Assembly: GCA_009783465.1 (NCBI GenBank)
Contig: WRDM01000015.1
Span: forward strand, 1 to 53,091
Length of the DNA: 53,091 nucleotides
Source of the DNA: Phycisphaerae bacterium
Lineage (GTDB): Bacteria > Planctomycetota > Phycisphaerae > SM23-33
Direction of reading: 5' to 3'
Shown: positions 25,192 to 32,830 of the stretch, one piece after another
Numbering within the stretch: position 1 is the stretch's first letter
Layout: each line of letters starts with the position of its first letter
Program-made: the position numbers and the translations under genes
The notes under the pieces: model-generated
What the model saw: the letters and a program-made list of their open reading frames with translations, nothing else
Database searches by the model: none
What the model was told of the DNA's origin: nothing

Positions 25192-25234
25192 CGTCATATT
25201 GGTTTTGTGTAACCACCGGGTAAATATAAACCTT

Positions 25235-25386
25235 TTGTCGAGGGAACCGTTTGGGTTAACTAGTTAACTGGTTGACTTGTTAACTAGTTGTTCAGAGGAA
25301 TCTCCAGAATAACGACCGACCAACAACTAATTAACCAGTTAATTTATTAACTAGTTAACTAGTCAACCAGTTAACAAGGATAAATA
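25235..25386. repeat. Palindrome family F (TTAACTAG octamers)
   Basis: The left arm is made of GTTAACTA/GTTAACTG/GTTGACTT units (25254-25292) and the right arm of matching units (25325-25377), giving a long imperfect palindrome with outer AACAAGG at the ilvN ribosome-binding site. GTCGAGGGAACC at 25239 recalls the outer end of family B. It fills the ilvB-ilvN gap. Only one copy in the window. Confidence 0.8.
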
Positions 25387-25388
25387 CA

Positions 25389-25904
25389 ATGAACGAAATG
25401 AAACACGTCATCAGCGCCCTGGTTCAGAATGAGCCCGGCGTGCTTGCCCACGTCGCCGGCATGTTTGCCGCGCGCGGATTCAACATTGATTCGCTCGTCG
25501 TTGGCCGAACCGAGGACCCAGGCCAGTCGCGAATGACCATCGTGGTCATCGGCGACAACCGCGTGCTGGAACAGGTGCGGAAACAATTGGGCAAAATCGT
25601 CACCGTCGTCAAGGTGCGCGACTTCGCCGACGTCGATTTCGTCGAACGCGATCTGATGCTCATCCGCATTCACTCCGCGCCGGAAAAACGCAGCGAAATC
25701 GTGCAACTGGTGGGCCTCTTCCGAGGCCGCGTCGTCGACGTCGCCCGCACCAGCGTGGTCGTGGAACTCAGCGGCACGGAAGAAAAACTCGAAGCGTTCA
25801 TCGACCTGGCCCGCCCGTACGGCATCCGCGAACTGGCCCGCACCGGCGTCATCGCGATGCAACGCGGCGAACAGAAAAAACAGGCCGCCGGAGAGGAAGA
25901 ATAG
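25389..25904 (+). CDS. ilvN: Acetolactate synthase small (regulatory) subunit
   Basis: A 171-aa regulatory subunit with an N-terminal ACT domain (ISALVQNEPGVLAHVAGMFA, then RGFNIDSLVVGRTED) that binds valine and confers feedback inhibition, followed by the small-subunit C-terminal domain (LMLIRIHSAPEKRSEIVQLV). Length matches long-form IlvH/IlvN. AAGGA lies 9 nt before the ATG at 25389. The stop is immediately followed by the left arm of a family B element. Confidence 0.95.
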   Translation: MNEMKHVISALVQNEPGVLAHVAGMFAARGFNIDSLVVGRTEDPGQSRMTIVVIGDNRVLEQVRKQLGKIVTVVKVRDFADVDFVERDLMLIRIHSAPEKRSEIVQLVGLFRGRVVDVARTSVVVELSGTEEKLEAFIDLARPYGIRELARTGVIAMQRGEQKKQAAGEEE

Positions 25905-25907
25905 AAA

Positions 25908-26075
25908 CAAGCCAATAGCCAGTAGCCAATAGGTATGGAGAGACACAGGACGAAACGGCAATGAAAACGGGAACGGACACACGAACGATAAAACTCATAG
26001 TCGTGTGACAAGCAATAAATCCCGCCATACTTATTGGCTACTGGCTTGCCCCCCTCGAACAAACGGCACGATTTC
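25908..26075. repeat. Palindrome family B, copy B3 (reverse orientation)
   Basis: AGCCAATAGCCAGT heptamers at 25912-25933 mirror a shorter set at 26030-26045 plus CCCTCGAAC. On the reverse strand the interior (GTCACACGA ... TTTCATTGCC) aligns with B2. The left outer end (GTTCGAGGG) is missing, so this copy may be truncated at the ilvN stop. Confidence 0.82.
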
Positions 26076-26080
26076 ACCAT

Positions 26081-26995
26081 TCAGCCAACAAGAAACAACC
26101 CTGTCGCGAGCACGGAAATCAGGATGCCGACGGCGGAATAGGTACCGGGTTTTTCGCGGAAGAATATATACCCAGCCGCCGCACTGGTGATAATGGTCCC
26201 ACCCGTTACCAGCGGGTATAGAACGGACGCGTCCAGCGTCACGGCGGCGCGAAGCAACAATAGAAACGCCACGCCCGACACCAACGCGTACGCCGCGATA
26301 ATACCTATATTAACGCCAACGAATTGTATAGATTCTCTCCGTTCGCCACGGCCTCGACGGGTTTTGAAAATTATCCACAATATGGCGTTGACTGGGACGC
26401 TGATCATTTCGGCGAGCAGGACGAAGTTGAGTTCGTTCACGCGAAAAGGCCCCATTTGATGATATTTCGAAATGACGCTGATCCCGCCGTTGAGCATAAA
26501 AATGCAAAAACATAAGAAGAAAAATATGGCGGTGCTCCGGGCCTTTTTCGAATCCATGACCGGGCCGTACAACGCCATGGCCAGCAGGAGAAATCCCGCG
26601 ACCCGAAAGATCGACAGCGGTTCGCTCCAGAAGATCACGCCGGCCAGGAACGGCAGCATCATGCCGCCGAGCATCATAAACAATGTATAGGTTGCGACCG
26701 TGCCCCGCGACAGCGCCATCACGCCGGCCAAGCCGATCGCCGTGGCCAGCCCAACCATAATCATCGCGGCGCGGAGGGAAAAATCGGAGAAGGCCCACTC
26801 GATGTTATTGACGCGGAGAATCGCAAAAAAGATCAGGATACAGAAGACGCTGCGGACCATGGAGAGGAAAAAACTTTTTTCCGCCACGAGCGCGGAACCC
26901 ATCGAGGCATGCACCGTGCGCGATTGATACCATTTGACGCAACTGAACTGCAACGCGATCCCGAGCACGGCCAACAGTATATATAGAAACCCCAT
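26081..26995 (-). CDS. EamA/DMT-superfamily permease
   Basis: A 304-aa inner-membrane protein with about ten hydrophobic helices in two repeated halves, as in drug/metabolite transporters. The helices are clear (MGFLYILLAVLGIALQFSCV at the start; SAAAGYIFFREKPGTYSAVG near the end, where DMT proteins carry the FxE-type loop). The ATG at 26995 follows AAGGTG and lies 1 nt beyond the stop of the MnmE-like gene, so the two are cotranscribed. Upstream in-frame codons overlap that gene and are ignored. Substrate unknown. Confidence 0.78.
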   Translation of the reverse strand: MGFLYILLAVLGIALQFSCVKWYQSRTVHASMGSALVAEKSFFLSMVRSVFCILIFFAILRVNNIEWAFSDFSLRAAMIMVGLATAIGLAGVMALSRGTVATYTLFMMLGGMMLPFLAGVIFWSEPLSIFRVAGFLLLAMALYGPVMDSKKARSTAIFFFLCFCIFMLNGGISVISKYHQMGPFRVNELNFVLLAEMISVPVNAILWIIFKTRRGRGERRESIQFVGVNIGIIAAYALVSGVAFLLLLRAAVTLDASVLYPLVTGGTIITSAAAGYIFFREKPGTYSAVGILISVLATGLFLVG

Positions 26996-26996
26996 G

Positions 26997-28217
26997 TCAT
27001 ACACCTTCCAACAGTTGTCGCAACTTCGCGGCGGCCTCGGCGGGATGGTATCGTTCCGTCGCGTCCGCGGCGGCGAAGAGGAGATCCCGTTGCCGCAACG
27101 TGAATGCCGCCGGGCTGGCCAGGTCGACTTCGGCAACGCCTAAGGCATCGACGAGCGCGTGCTTCAGTTGTTCCAATCCAAACCCTGTCACGGCGGAAAC
27201 GCGGACGGCCGTCTCGCGTGACGCGGGCGTCTCGCCCGCGTTGTGCGTAGCACAGGGCGTGAAGCGGTCCATTTGCAGCGCCGCGCGGACGACTCGCCGG
27301 TCGGCCAGCCATGACGGTTCGTCGGGCGGTCGGCCCGCGCCGCAGAGGACGACCACGTCGGCGGCCTGGGCGCGTTCGCGCGACCGCGCGACGGCCTGGG
27401 CATCGACGTCCTGGGCCTGTTCCCACAGGCCGGCGGTATCCGTGAGATACGCCGGCACGCCGTGCAGCAGGGCCAACTCGCGAACCCAGTCCCGCGTCGT
27501 GCCCGGCTGATCGTGCACAAGGCTCACCGCCCGGCCCACCAACGCGTTCACCAACGAACTCTTGCCCGCGTTGGGCGGCCCGACAAACACAATCTCGCGA
27601 GGCCGAAGCAATGCGTCGATCTTCTCAAACCGCACCGCCGCATCGCGAAGCGACTTCGCGAACGGCGAAATCACCGCCGCGTCGTCGCGCCGCGGGGCCG
27701 GCACCAAGGCCGTGAGGGCGTCGAGCGTTTCCCGCGCCAGCCGACTCACCCCGCCTGCCCACTGCGACGACAACGCCCGCGCCGCCAACTCGCCGCGGGT
27801 CCGCGGCAGCCATTCGAGCAACTCCGCCCCAACAGCACCGTTCCGCCACGCCCGATGCGCCGCCGGCAACGCGACATCCGCCTCCCCCGCCGCACGCCGC
27901 ACGCCAAGCCGCTCCAACGCGTCGGCTACCTTGCGGGCAACCAAAGGCCCGCCGTGAATGTTAATCTCCACCGCCTCGCCGCGACGGACCACAACGGCTT
28001 CATCCAGCACCGCGCCCGTTTCGTCAATGACATGTCCCAGCCGCAACACCCCGTCCGCGTCGTCGCGATGCGAAGGCCATGGCGCGAACAACCGCGTTAA
28101 CACCGCGTCCGCGCCACCGCCCCGCACCACAAACACAGCAATCCCGCCCCGGCCTGGCGGGGTCAGCAGGGAAAACTGCGCAGCCAATTCACGCGAAGAT
28201 GATTCCGTATTCGTCAT
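26997..28217 (-). CDS. MnmE-like GTPase, divergent
   Basis: A 406-aa protein related to the tRNA-modification GTPase MnmE. The N-terminal folate-binding-like domain has FSLLTPPGRGGIAVFVVRGG. The G domain has G1 GPPNAGKSSL, G2/switch PGTTRD and G3 DTAGLWEQAQDVDAQAV. Oddities: the G4 NKxD is degenerate (ALQMDRF); a family E repeat is read in frame right after it (THNAGETPASRE); G5-like SAVTG follows; and the C-terminus (KLRQLLEGV) lacks the CxGK motif whose Cys is essential in classical MnmE. It is about 45 residues shorter than E. coli MnmE. The start at 28217 gives the normal N-terminus; the longer frame reads a hairpin repeat. It may not have the standard activity. Confidence 0.8.
   Translation of the reverse strand: MTNTESSSRELAAQFSLLTPPGRGGIAVFVVRGGGADAVLTRLFAPWPSHRDDADGVLRLGHVIDETGAVLDEAVVVRRGEAVEINIHGGPLVARKVADALERLGVRRAAGEADVALPAAHRAWRNGAVGAELLEWLPRTRGELAARALSSQWAGGVSRLARETLDALTALVPAPRRDDAAVISPFAKSLRDAAVRFEKIDALLRPREIVFVGPPNAGKSSLVNALVGRAVSLVHDQPGTTRDWVRELALLHGVPAYLTDTAGLWEQAQDVDAQAVARSRERAQAADVVVLCGAGRPPDEPSWLADRRVVRAALQMDRFTPCATHNAGETPASRETAVRVSAVTGFGLEQLKHALVDALGVAEVDLASPAAFTLRQRDLLFAAADATERYHPAEAAAKLRQLLEGV
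27217..27248. repeat. Family E repeat inside the MnmE-like gene
   Basis: The ACGCGGGCGTCTCGCCCGCG hairpin core, identical in type to those at about 13460 and 52990, is translated on the minus strand as AGETPAS-like residues between the G4 and G5 positions. Confidence 0.78.
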
Positions 28218-28260
28218 CACACTTTTTTTACCACAGAGCGGTTGTGTTTTCACGTAATCG

Positions 28261-28383
28261 TGTTTGCCGGGTGTGGCACAGGGTGTGGTTGGATTTTCCG
28301 GTACGGTGAAAAGGTCTGGTTTTCCGTGGAAAACCAGACCTTTTCGCCGTGTCAGAAAATCCAACCACACCCTGTGGCAAACG
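28261..28383. repeat. Long hairpin, family G
   Basis: Arms of about 54 nt meet almost without loop at TTTTCCGTGGAAAA (about 28319-28332). The outer parts are GTTTGCC ... ACAGGGTGTGGTTGG and complement; the left arm has one 9-nt insertion (GGGTGTGGC). A family D fragment (TTTTTTACCACAGAG) lies just upstream at 28223-28237. It separates the divergent MnmE-like and xseA genes. ACAGGGCAAACGCATG near 52970 resembles its outer end. Confidence 0.85.
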
Positions 28384-28467
28384 CATGACATTTCCCTGAC
28401 CATCCACTTGCGCCAGCATGCACATGCGTTCGCTCTGGCTTTCCGGATGTGGTAGAATCCTTCGCGT

Positions 28468-30066
28468 ATGGCGACGGAACTTCCGTTTTCTGAGAGTCCC
28501 AGGCGAGGTCGGCGAAAAACATCATCGCCGCCGACGACGGCTGCGCCGGATGGCGGCGCGTCGAGCATGCCGGCGGCGAAACCGGCAGCGATGAGTGTCT
28601 CGGCATTGCTGGCCGCCGTGAAGGGCGCGCTCGCGTCGGCATTGCCGGCGTCGATTACCGTCGTCGGCGAATTGAGCAACTTCAAAGCCCATACCAGCGG
28701 GCATCTGTACTTCAGCCTCAAGGACGCCTCCGGCAGCATCAACGCGGCCATGTTTCGCTTCGCCGCCTCCCGGCTGCGGTTTTCGCCCCACGACGGCCTG
28801 GAAGTCGTCGTCACCGGTCGCGTGGACGTCTACGAAGCCCGCGGGCAGTTGCAGTTTTACGTGGAATCGATGTCGCCGCGCGGGGCCGGGGCGTTGGAAT
28901 TGGCCTTTCGACAGTTGCAGGAAAAACTCGCCCGCGAAGGGCTGTTCGACCCCGCCCACAAAGTGCCGCTGCCGCGATTCCCGCGGGCCGTCGGCGTCAT
29001 CACGTCGCCGACCGGGGCGGCCATTCGCGACATCCGCCGCACGCTGGCCCGCCGCTGGCCCGGCGCGGGCGTGTATCTCATGCCCGTGCTGGTGCAGGGC
29101 GACGGCGCCGCCGCCGACATCGCCGCCGCCATCACAGCCATGGACGCCTCCGCCGGGCGACTGGGCATCGACACGATTATCGTCGGTCGCGGCGGCGGCA
29201 GCCTGGAGGACCTGTGGGCGTTCAACGAGGAGGCCGTCGCGCGGGCAATCCATGCCTGCCGCACGCCGATCATCAGCGGCGTGGGGCACGAAGTCGACGT
29301 GACCATCGCCGACCTGGTGGCGGACGTTCGGGCGGCCACGCCGACGGCGGCGGCGGAGTTGGCCGTCCCCGACGCGGCGGACGTTCGGCGTCACGTGTCA
29401 CAGTTGGCCGGCCGGGCGTCGCGGGCCATGCGGGAGTCGCTCGATTATTGGCGGCGGTCGCTGGAGGCGTGTTTGCGAAGCGTGGTGTTTCGCGACCCGC
29501 CCCATCGGCTGCGGTCGGCGATGCAACGCGTGGACGAGTTGGCCCATCGCCTGCCGGCGGCGGCGAGGCACGACGTGGCCCGGCGTCGGCAGCGGCTGGC
29601 CGGGCCGGAGGGGCGGTTGCAGGCGTTGCATCCCGCGCGGCTGCACGCCGACGCGGCCCGCAAACTCGCCGACCTGACGCACCGTCTGCGGTGGGTACTG
29701 GGCGGGCAGAGCAAACGGGCCGGCGACACGCTGTCCGCCCTCGCCGCCCGGCTGGAGACGGCGCACCCGCGACACCGCCTGGCCTTGGCCCGTCAACAGG
29801 TCGACGCGACGGCCCGGCATCTGGAAGCCCTAAGCCACCGCAGCATCCTGCGGCGAGGCTTCAGCGTGACGCGGAACGAAAATGGTGATATCATTCGACA
29901 AGCCGCCAGCGTGACGCCAGGCCAATCGGTCCACACCGAAGTAACCGACGGCACGTTCCGCAGCGTGGTGGACGGCGAAGCGACGCGAAAACCCATGGCG
30001 GCACTGCCGACAATGACAAAGCGAAAAACGAAACCACAAGAAAGCGGACCGGGATTGTTTGATTGA
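28468..30066 (+). CDS. xseA: Exodeoxyribonuclease VII large subunit
   Basis: A 532-aa catalytic subunit of exonuclease VII, which degrades single-stranded DNA in both directions together with XseB. An extra Pro/Ala-rich N-terminus of about 40 residues precedes the OB-fold (SITVVGELSNFKAHTSGHLY, FSLKDASGSINAAMFR). The catalytic domain has VGVITSPTGAAIRDI, IDTIIVGRGGGSLEDLWAFN and RTPIISGVGHEVDVTIADLV, then the coiled-coil C-terminus and the final ILRRGFSVTRNENGDIIRQA. A TAGAAT box at 28453-28458 puts transcription start about 3 nt before the ATG, so a leaderless message is possible. A 35-aa ORF and xseB follow. Confidence 0.95.
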   Translation: MATELPFSESPRRGRRKTSSPPTTAAPDGGASSMPAAKPAAMSVSALLAAVKGALASALPASITVVGELSNFKAHTSGHLYFSLKDASGSINAAMFRFAASRLRFSPHDGLEVVVTGRVDVYEARGQLQFYVESMSPRGAGALELAFRQLQEKLAREGLFDPAHKVPLPRFPRAVGVITSPTGAAIRDIRRTLARRWPGAGVYLMPVLVQGDGAAADIAAAITAMDASAGRLGIDTIIVGRGGGSLEDLWAFNEEAVARAIHACRTPIISGVGHEVDVTIADLVADVRAATPTAAAELAVPDAADVRRHVSQLAGRASRAMRESLDYWRRSLEACLRSVVFRDPPHRLRSAMQRVDELAHRLPAAARHDVARRRQRLAGPEGRLQALHPARLHADAARKLADLTHRLRWVLGGQSKRAGDTLSALAARLETAHPRHRLALARQQVDATARHLEALSHRSILRRGFSVTRNENGDIIRQAASVTPGQSVHTEVTDGTFRSVVDGEATRKPMAALPTMTKRKTKPQESGPGLFD

Positions 30067-30089
30067 CAACGGCCACTGAGGACACAAAC

Positions 30090-30197
30090 ATGATCGCCGA
30101 CCCGCTTGATGAAACCGAAGTGTGGGATTCGATCATGCAACGGCAAAAAGAGGCTAAACGCCAGCCAGCAAAACGTCGCCGCAGGCCCAAGAAATGA
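30090..30197 (+). CDS. 35-aa basic-tailed small protein between xseA and xseB
   Basis: A complete small ORF: MIADPLDETEVWDSIMQRQK then EAKRQPAKRRRRPKK. The N-terminal half is acidic and amphipathic and the last 15 residues are strongly basic. GAGG lies about 8 nt before the ATG at 30090, and the stop overlaps the xseB start (ATGA at 30194-30197), so it is positioned to couple xseB translation. I do not recognise it. The tail suggests nucleic-acid binding or simply a translated coupler. The operon position argues for real expression. Confidence 0.55.
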   Translation: MIADPLDETEVWDSIMQRQKEAKRQPAKRRRRPKK

Positions 30198-30469
30198 CGG
30201 ACGCCATTCGCGTGGAAAACCCTATGGACCCCATTAACGCAAAATCGCTGAAATTCGAAGACGCCCTTGACCGCCTCGAAAAAATCGTCACGCAGATCGA
30301 GGAGGGCAAGGTCTCGCTCGAAGAGTCGATCGAGCAGTACGGCCTGGGCATCGACTTGATCAAGCAGTGCCGGGCCATCCTGGATCAGGCGGAGAAAAAA
30401 ATTCAACTCCTGGGCCGAGGCGACGGCGGCGGGCTTGAAGTCTCCGGTGAGTTAGAAGAGCCGGAATAG
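30194..30469 (+). CDS. xseB: Exodeoxyribonuclease VII small subunit
   Basis: A 91-aa small subunit of exonuclease VII. The conserved body is LKFEDALDRLEKIVTQIEEG, KVSLEESIEQYGLGIDLIKQ and CRAILDQAEKKIQLL, two helices that form the coiled coil binding XseA. The C-terminus is acidic. The ATG at 30194 overlaps the stop of the 35-aa ORF. A second ATG at 30224 (MDPINAK) is closer to the usual family start. The PIG-L gene begins 9 nt downstream. Confidence 0.93.
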   Translation: MTDAIRVENPMDPINAKSLKFEDALDRLEKIVTQIEEGKVSLEESIEQYGLGIDLIKQCRAILDQAEKKIQLLGRGDGGGLEVSGELEEPE

Positions 30470-30478
30470 GAACCCCAT

Positions 30479-31261
30479 ATGGCACAAAATAATCCAACGG
30501 CATTCGCGGTCGTCGCACATCCTGATGACGTGGAGTTCATGATGGCCGGCACGATGGTGCTGTTGCGGCAGCGCGGATGGGCGCTGCATTACATGACGCT
30601 GGCCAACGGTTCGTGCGGCACGACGGTGATGGACCGCGACGCGATCGTGGCCGCCCGGACGGCGGAGGCTGCCGAGGCGGCGGCGAAACTCGGCGCGACG
30701 TACCATCCGCCGCTCGTGGACGATTTGATGATCTACTACGAGCCGTCGCTGGTGGCCCGGCTGTGCGCGGTCGTTCGGCAGGTCCGGCCCAGCGTGTTGC
30801 TGCTGCCGCATCCGCACGATTACATGGAGGATCACGTCAACACGTCGCGGCTGGGCGTGACGGCGGCGTTCTGCCGAAACATGCGGAACTTCGCCACGCT
30901 CCCGCCCGTGGCGCCGGTGCTGAATGAACTGGCCGTCTACCACGCCATGCCGATGGGCCTGGCGGATCAACTCCGCCGCCCGGTCCGCGCGGATTTCTAC
31001 GTGGACATCGCCTCGGCCATGGAAGAAAAACTCGCCGCCCTCGCCTGCCACCGCAGCCAGAAGGAATGGCTCGACGCCAGCCAGGGCTACGACAGTTATC
31101 TCCTCACCGCGCGCCGCATGGCCAGCGAAGTCGGACAGCAGTCGGGCAAATTTGAGTACGCCGACGGCTGGTGCCGCCACGCACACATCGGCTTCGCCGG
31201 CAGCGCCGATTTCGACCCGCTCCGCGAGGCGCTGGCGGATGGGATCGCGGACGCCATGTAA
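30479..31261 (+). CDS. PIG-L/LmbE-family deacetylase
   Basis: A 260-aa zinc-dependent N-deacetylase-fold protein. The family signature AHPDD (residues 13-17) gives the first zinc ligands and catalytic Asp, and HPHDYMEDH (near 102-110) gives the second His. The family removes acetyl groups from GlcNAc-type substrates (GlcNAc-PI, mycothiol/bacillithiol precursors, lincomycin pathway). Planctomycete members are often sugar-catabolic and of unknown substrate. AGGA lies 7 nt before the ATG. The gene closely follows xseB, so it is probably cotranscribed, though function does not link them obviously. Confidence 0.87.
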   Translation: MAQNNPTAFAVVAHPDDVEFMMAGTMVLLRQRGWALHYMTLANGSCGTTVMDRDAIVAARTAEAAEAAAKLGATYHPPLVDDLMIYYEPSLVARLCAVVRQVRPSVLLLPHPHDYMEDHVNTSRLGVTAAFCRNMRNFATLPPVAPVLNELAVYHAMPMGLADQLRRPVRADFYVDIASAMEEKLAALACHRSQKEWLDASQGYDSYLLTARRMASEVGQQSGKFEYADGWCRHAHIGFAGSADFDPLREALADGIADAM

Positions 31262-31267
31262 AGGGCA

Positions 31268-31312
31268 AATCGTTTTTTACCACAAAGACACAGAGCACTC
31301 AGAGTGAAGACG
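31268..31312. repeat. Family D half element
   Basis: TTTTTTACCACAAAGACACA followed by GAGCACTCAGAGTG: one arm only of the ACACAGAG palindrome, at the 3' ends of the convergent PIG-L and CPBP genes. Confidence 0.65.
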
Positions 31313-31321
31313 CTAAGCGGT

Positions 31322-32215
31322 TCACGACACCATGTGTTTCTTTGTGCGCTTACGCGTCAACAGGAACAAGGCCACGTTGAGCATGCCGAGAATGATCAAG
31401 CCAGGCAACCCCATCGCGCCTGTCGTGAGATCCGTGCCGCCCATTATGAACAGTGTGGATGCTCCATAGGTTCCGTTGATGGTTCCATGCATGATCGCCG
31501 GGGCGATGACGGACTGCGACCGTATGCGAATATATGTGAACAACGGAGACAGCAGCACCATCTGGGCGATCATCATAAAAACACCCGCAACAGGGTAATC
31601 CGGGTAATTGTGTCCCTGAAGAATGATTGGCGCATGCCAGACGCCCCAGACCAGTCCAATCACATAACTCGATTTCCAAAATCCCATCGACTCCAGGTGA
31701 TGATAGAGAAAGCCGCGCCAACCCAATTCTTCACCGAAACCCGCGATGGCGTTAACGGTGGCCCCCGCCACAAGTCCAAAGGCGAGGGCAAAGACAAGGA
31801 TGGCCCAAGGTGGCCAATGTTGCATGGCATCGACGGCTTGGCCTGTTTCGGGTTCAGGTATCGGACTGGGCTGTGGATCCATCAGGGCCGATGAAGGAGA
31901 AAAATGGACGCCTGGGACCAAGCTGCTCGCGCCAAGAGAGGCCAACGAGAGAAACAACGGGCATAGCCAACCGATCACAAACCAGCGATTGAATTTCCAT
32001 GTCACACCGAGCGTTCGAAGAGGCTCCTTGTAGATGAAAACCTGCAAGACGATTGCGACGATCATGGGAATGAACATATACCCCATGAGGAAGCCGACAG
32101 ATAATCGGCCCCCCTGCTGGCGTGTCAACATCCACCCAGCCAAGCCGGCCGCGTAGGATAAAATCAATGTAATGACGATAAATACATAGGCTTTTTTGCG
32201 AGAATCCGTCGTCAT
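31322..32215 (-). CDS. CPBP-family intramembrane metalloprotease
   Basis: A 297-aa polytopic protein of the CPBP (CAAX protease/bacteriocin-processing, Abi) family. The catalytic motifs are all visible in membrane helices: FGEELGWRGFLYHHL (EExxxR), GLVWGVWHAP (FxxxH-type His) and APAIMHGTING (second His and Asn). GGAGAGG precedes the ATG at 32215. It is the last gene of a four-gene minus-strand unit (DUF2089, YIP1-DUF3887, DUF1648-like, CPBP). Possible jobs are prenyl-protein processing or self-immunity to peptides; nothing nearby decides. Confidence 0.85.
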   Translation of the reverse strand: MTTDSRKKAYVFIVITLILSYAAGLAGWMLTRQQGGRLSVGFLMGYMFIPMIVAIVLQVFIYKEPLRTLGVTWKFNRWFVIGWLCPLFLSLASLGASSLVPGVHFSPSSALMDPQPSPIPEPETGQAVDAMQHWPPWAILVFALAFGLVAGATVNAIAGFGEELGWRGFLYHHLESMGFWKSSYVIGLVWGVWHAPIILQGHNYPDYPVAGVFMMIAQMVLLSPLFTYIRIRSQSVIAPAIMHGTINGTYGASTLFIMGGTDLTTGAMGLPGLIILGMLNVALFLLTRKRTKKHMVS

Positions 32216-32294
32216 TGCGCCTCTCCGAAGATGATCGTGGTTTTGGCCAATGCCCCTTTTTGATTATTGTCGCCGGACGGGCATGTAGTCTCCT

Positions 32295-32819
32295 TTACGG
32301 CTGCTGTGCATGCCCGTCGTGTTCCTCTCCCGATTTTTTCGGCAGCCGAAACGACAGGAAAATCCGAACGGTCAACACCGTCATCGCGGCGAGGAAGCCC
32401 GCAAGGCCACACCAGAATATGGGCATGATGAGTTGCGGCGGGTCCGTCCGGTTGGCGTGGAACGTCAGCCACTGAAGCAGCAGGAACAGGAGCATCATCG
32501 CGATGCCGAGCGAGTCCATGTAGACCTCGACGCGGCGAAGGGTCCGGGGCCGGTTCGCCTGGTTCATCCAAAAATCGCGATTGGGCATGTTGAACGCCGA
32601 CACCGGCAGCACACGCATCAGCCACGGTATGCACAGAAAGAGGCCGGCAAAGAACACGACCAGACCGCTGAAAAAGACGACGTAGCCGGCAGGCGACATG
32701 AAATCGTCGGCTTGGTTATCGGGGCCGAAATGCGTCGCCATCGGATCGGGCATCCACCAGATCATCCCGACCGCCACCGCGATGTTCGCCAGGCAGAGAA
32801 GCAAAAACAGGATTCGCAT
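32295..32819 (-). CDS. DUF1648-like membrane protein
   Basis: A 174-aa protein with four to five hydrophobic helices. The N-terminal MRILFLLLCLANIAVAVGMI is followed by WWMPDPMATHFGPDNQADDF, which is the LPDxhxxHFxxxGxxD pattern of DUF1648/SdpI-type proteins. Such proteins occur as immunity or membrane-stress factors, but this one is not demonstrably SdpI. AAAGGA precedes the ATG at 32819, 11 nt after the upstream gene's stop. The C-terminus is polar with a KKSGEEHDGHAQ tail. Confidence 0.65.
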   Translation of the reverse strand: MRILFLLLCLANIAVAVGMIWWMPDPMATHFGPDNQADDFMSPAGYVVFFSGLVVFFAGLFLCIPWLMRVLPVSAFNMPNRDFWMNQANRPRTLRRVEVYMDSLGIAMMLLFLLLQWLTFHANRTDPPQLIMPIFWCGLAGFLAAMTVLTVRIFLSFRLPKKSGEEHDGHAQQP

Positions 32820-32830
32820 GGCGTTTTCCT

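Noticed and set aside
25235-25386. Possible CRISPR array (regular short repeats)
   Set aside because: Units are contiguous with no unique spacers, and the second half is the reverse complement of the first; a palindrome, not an array.
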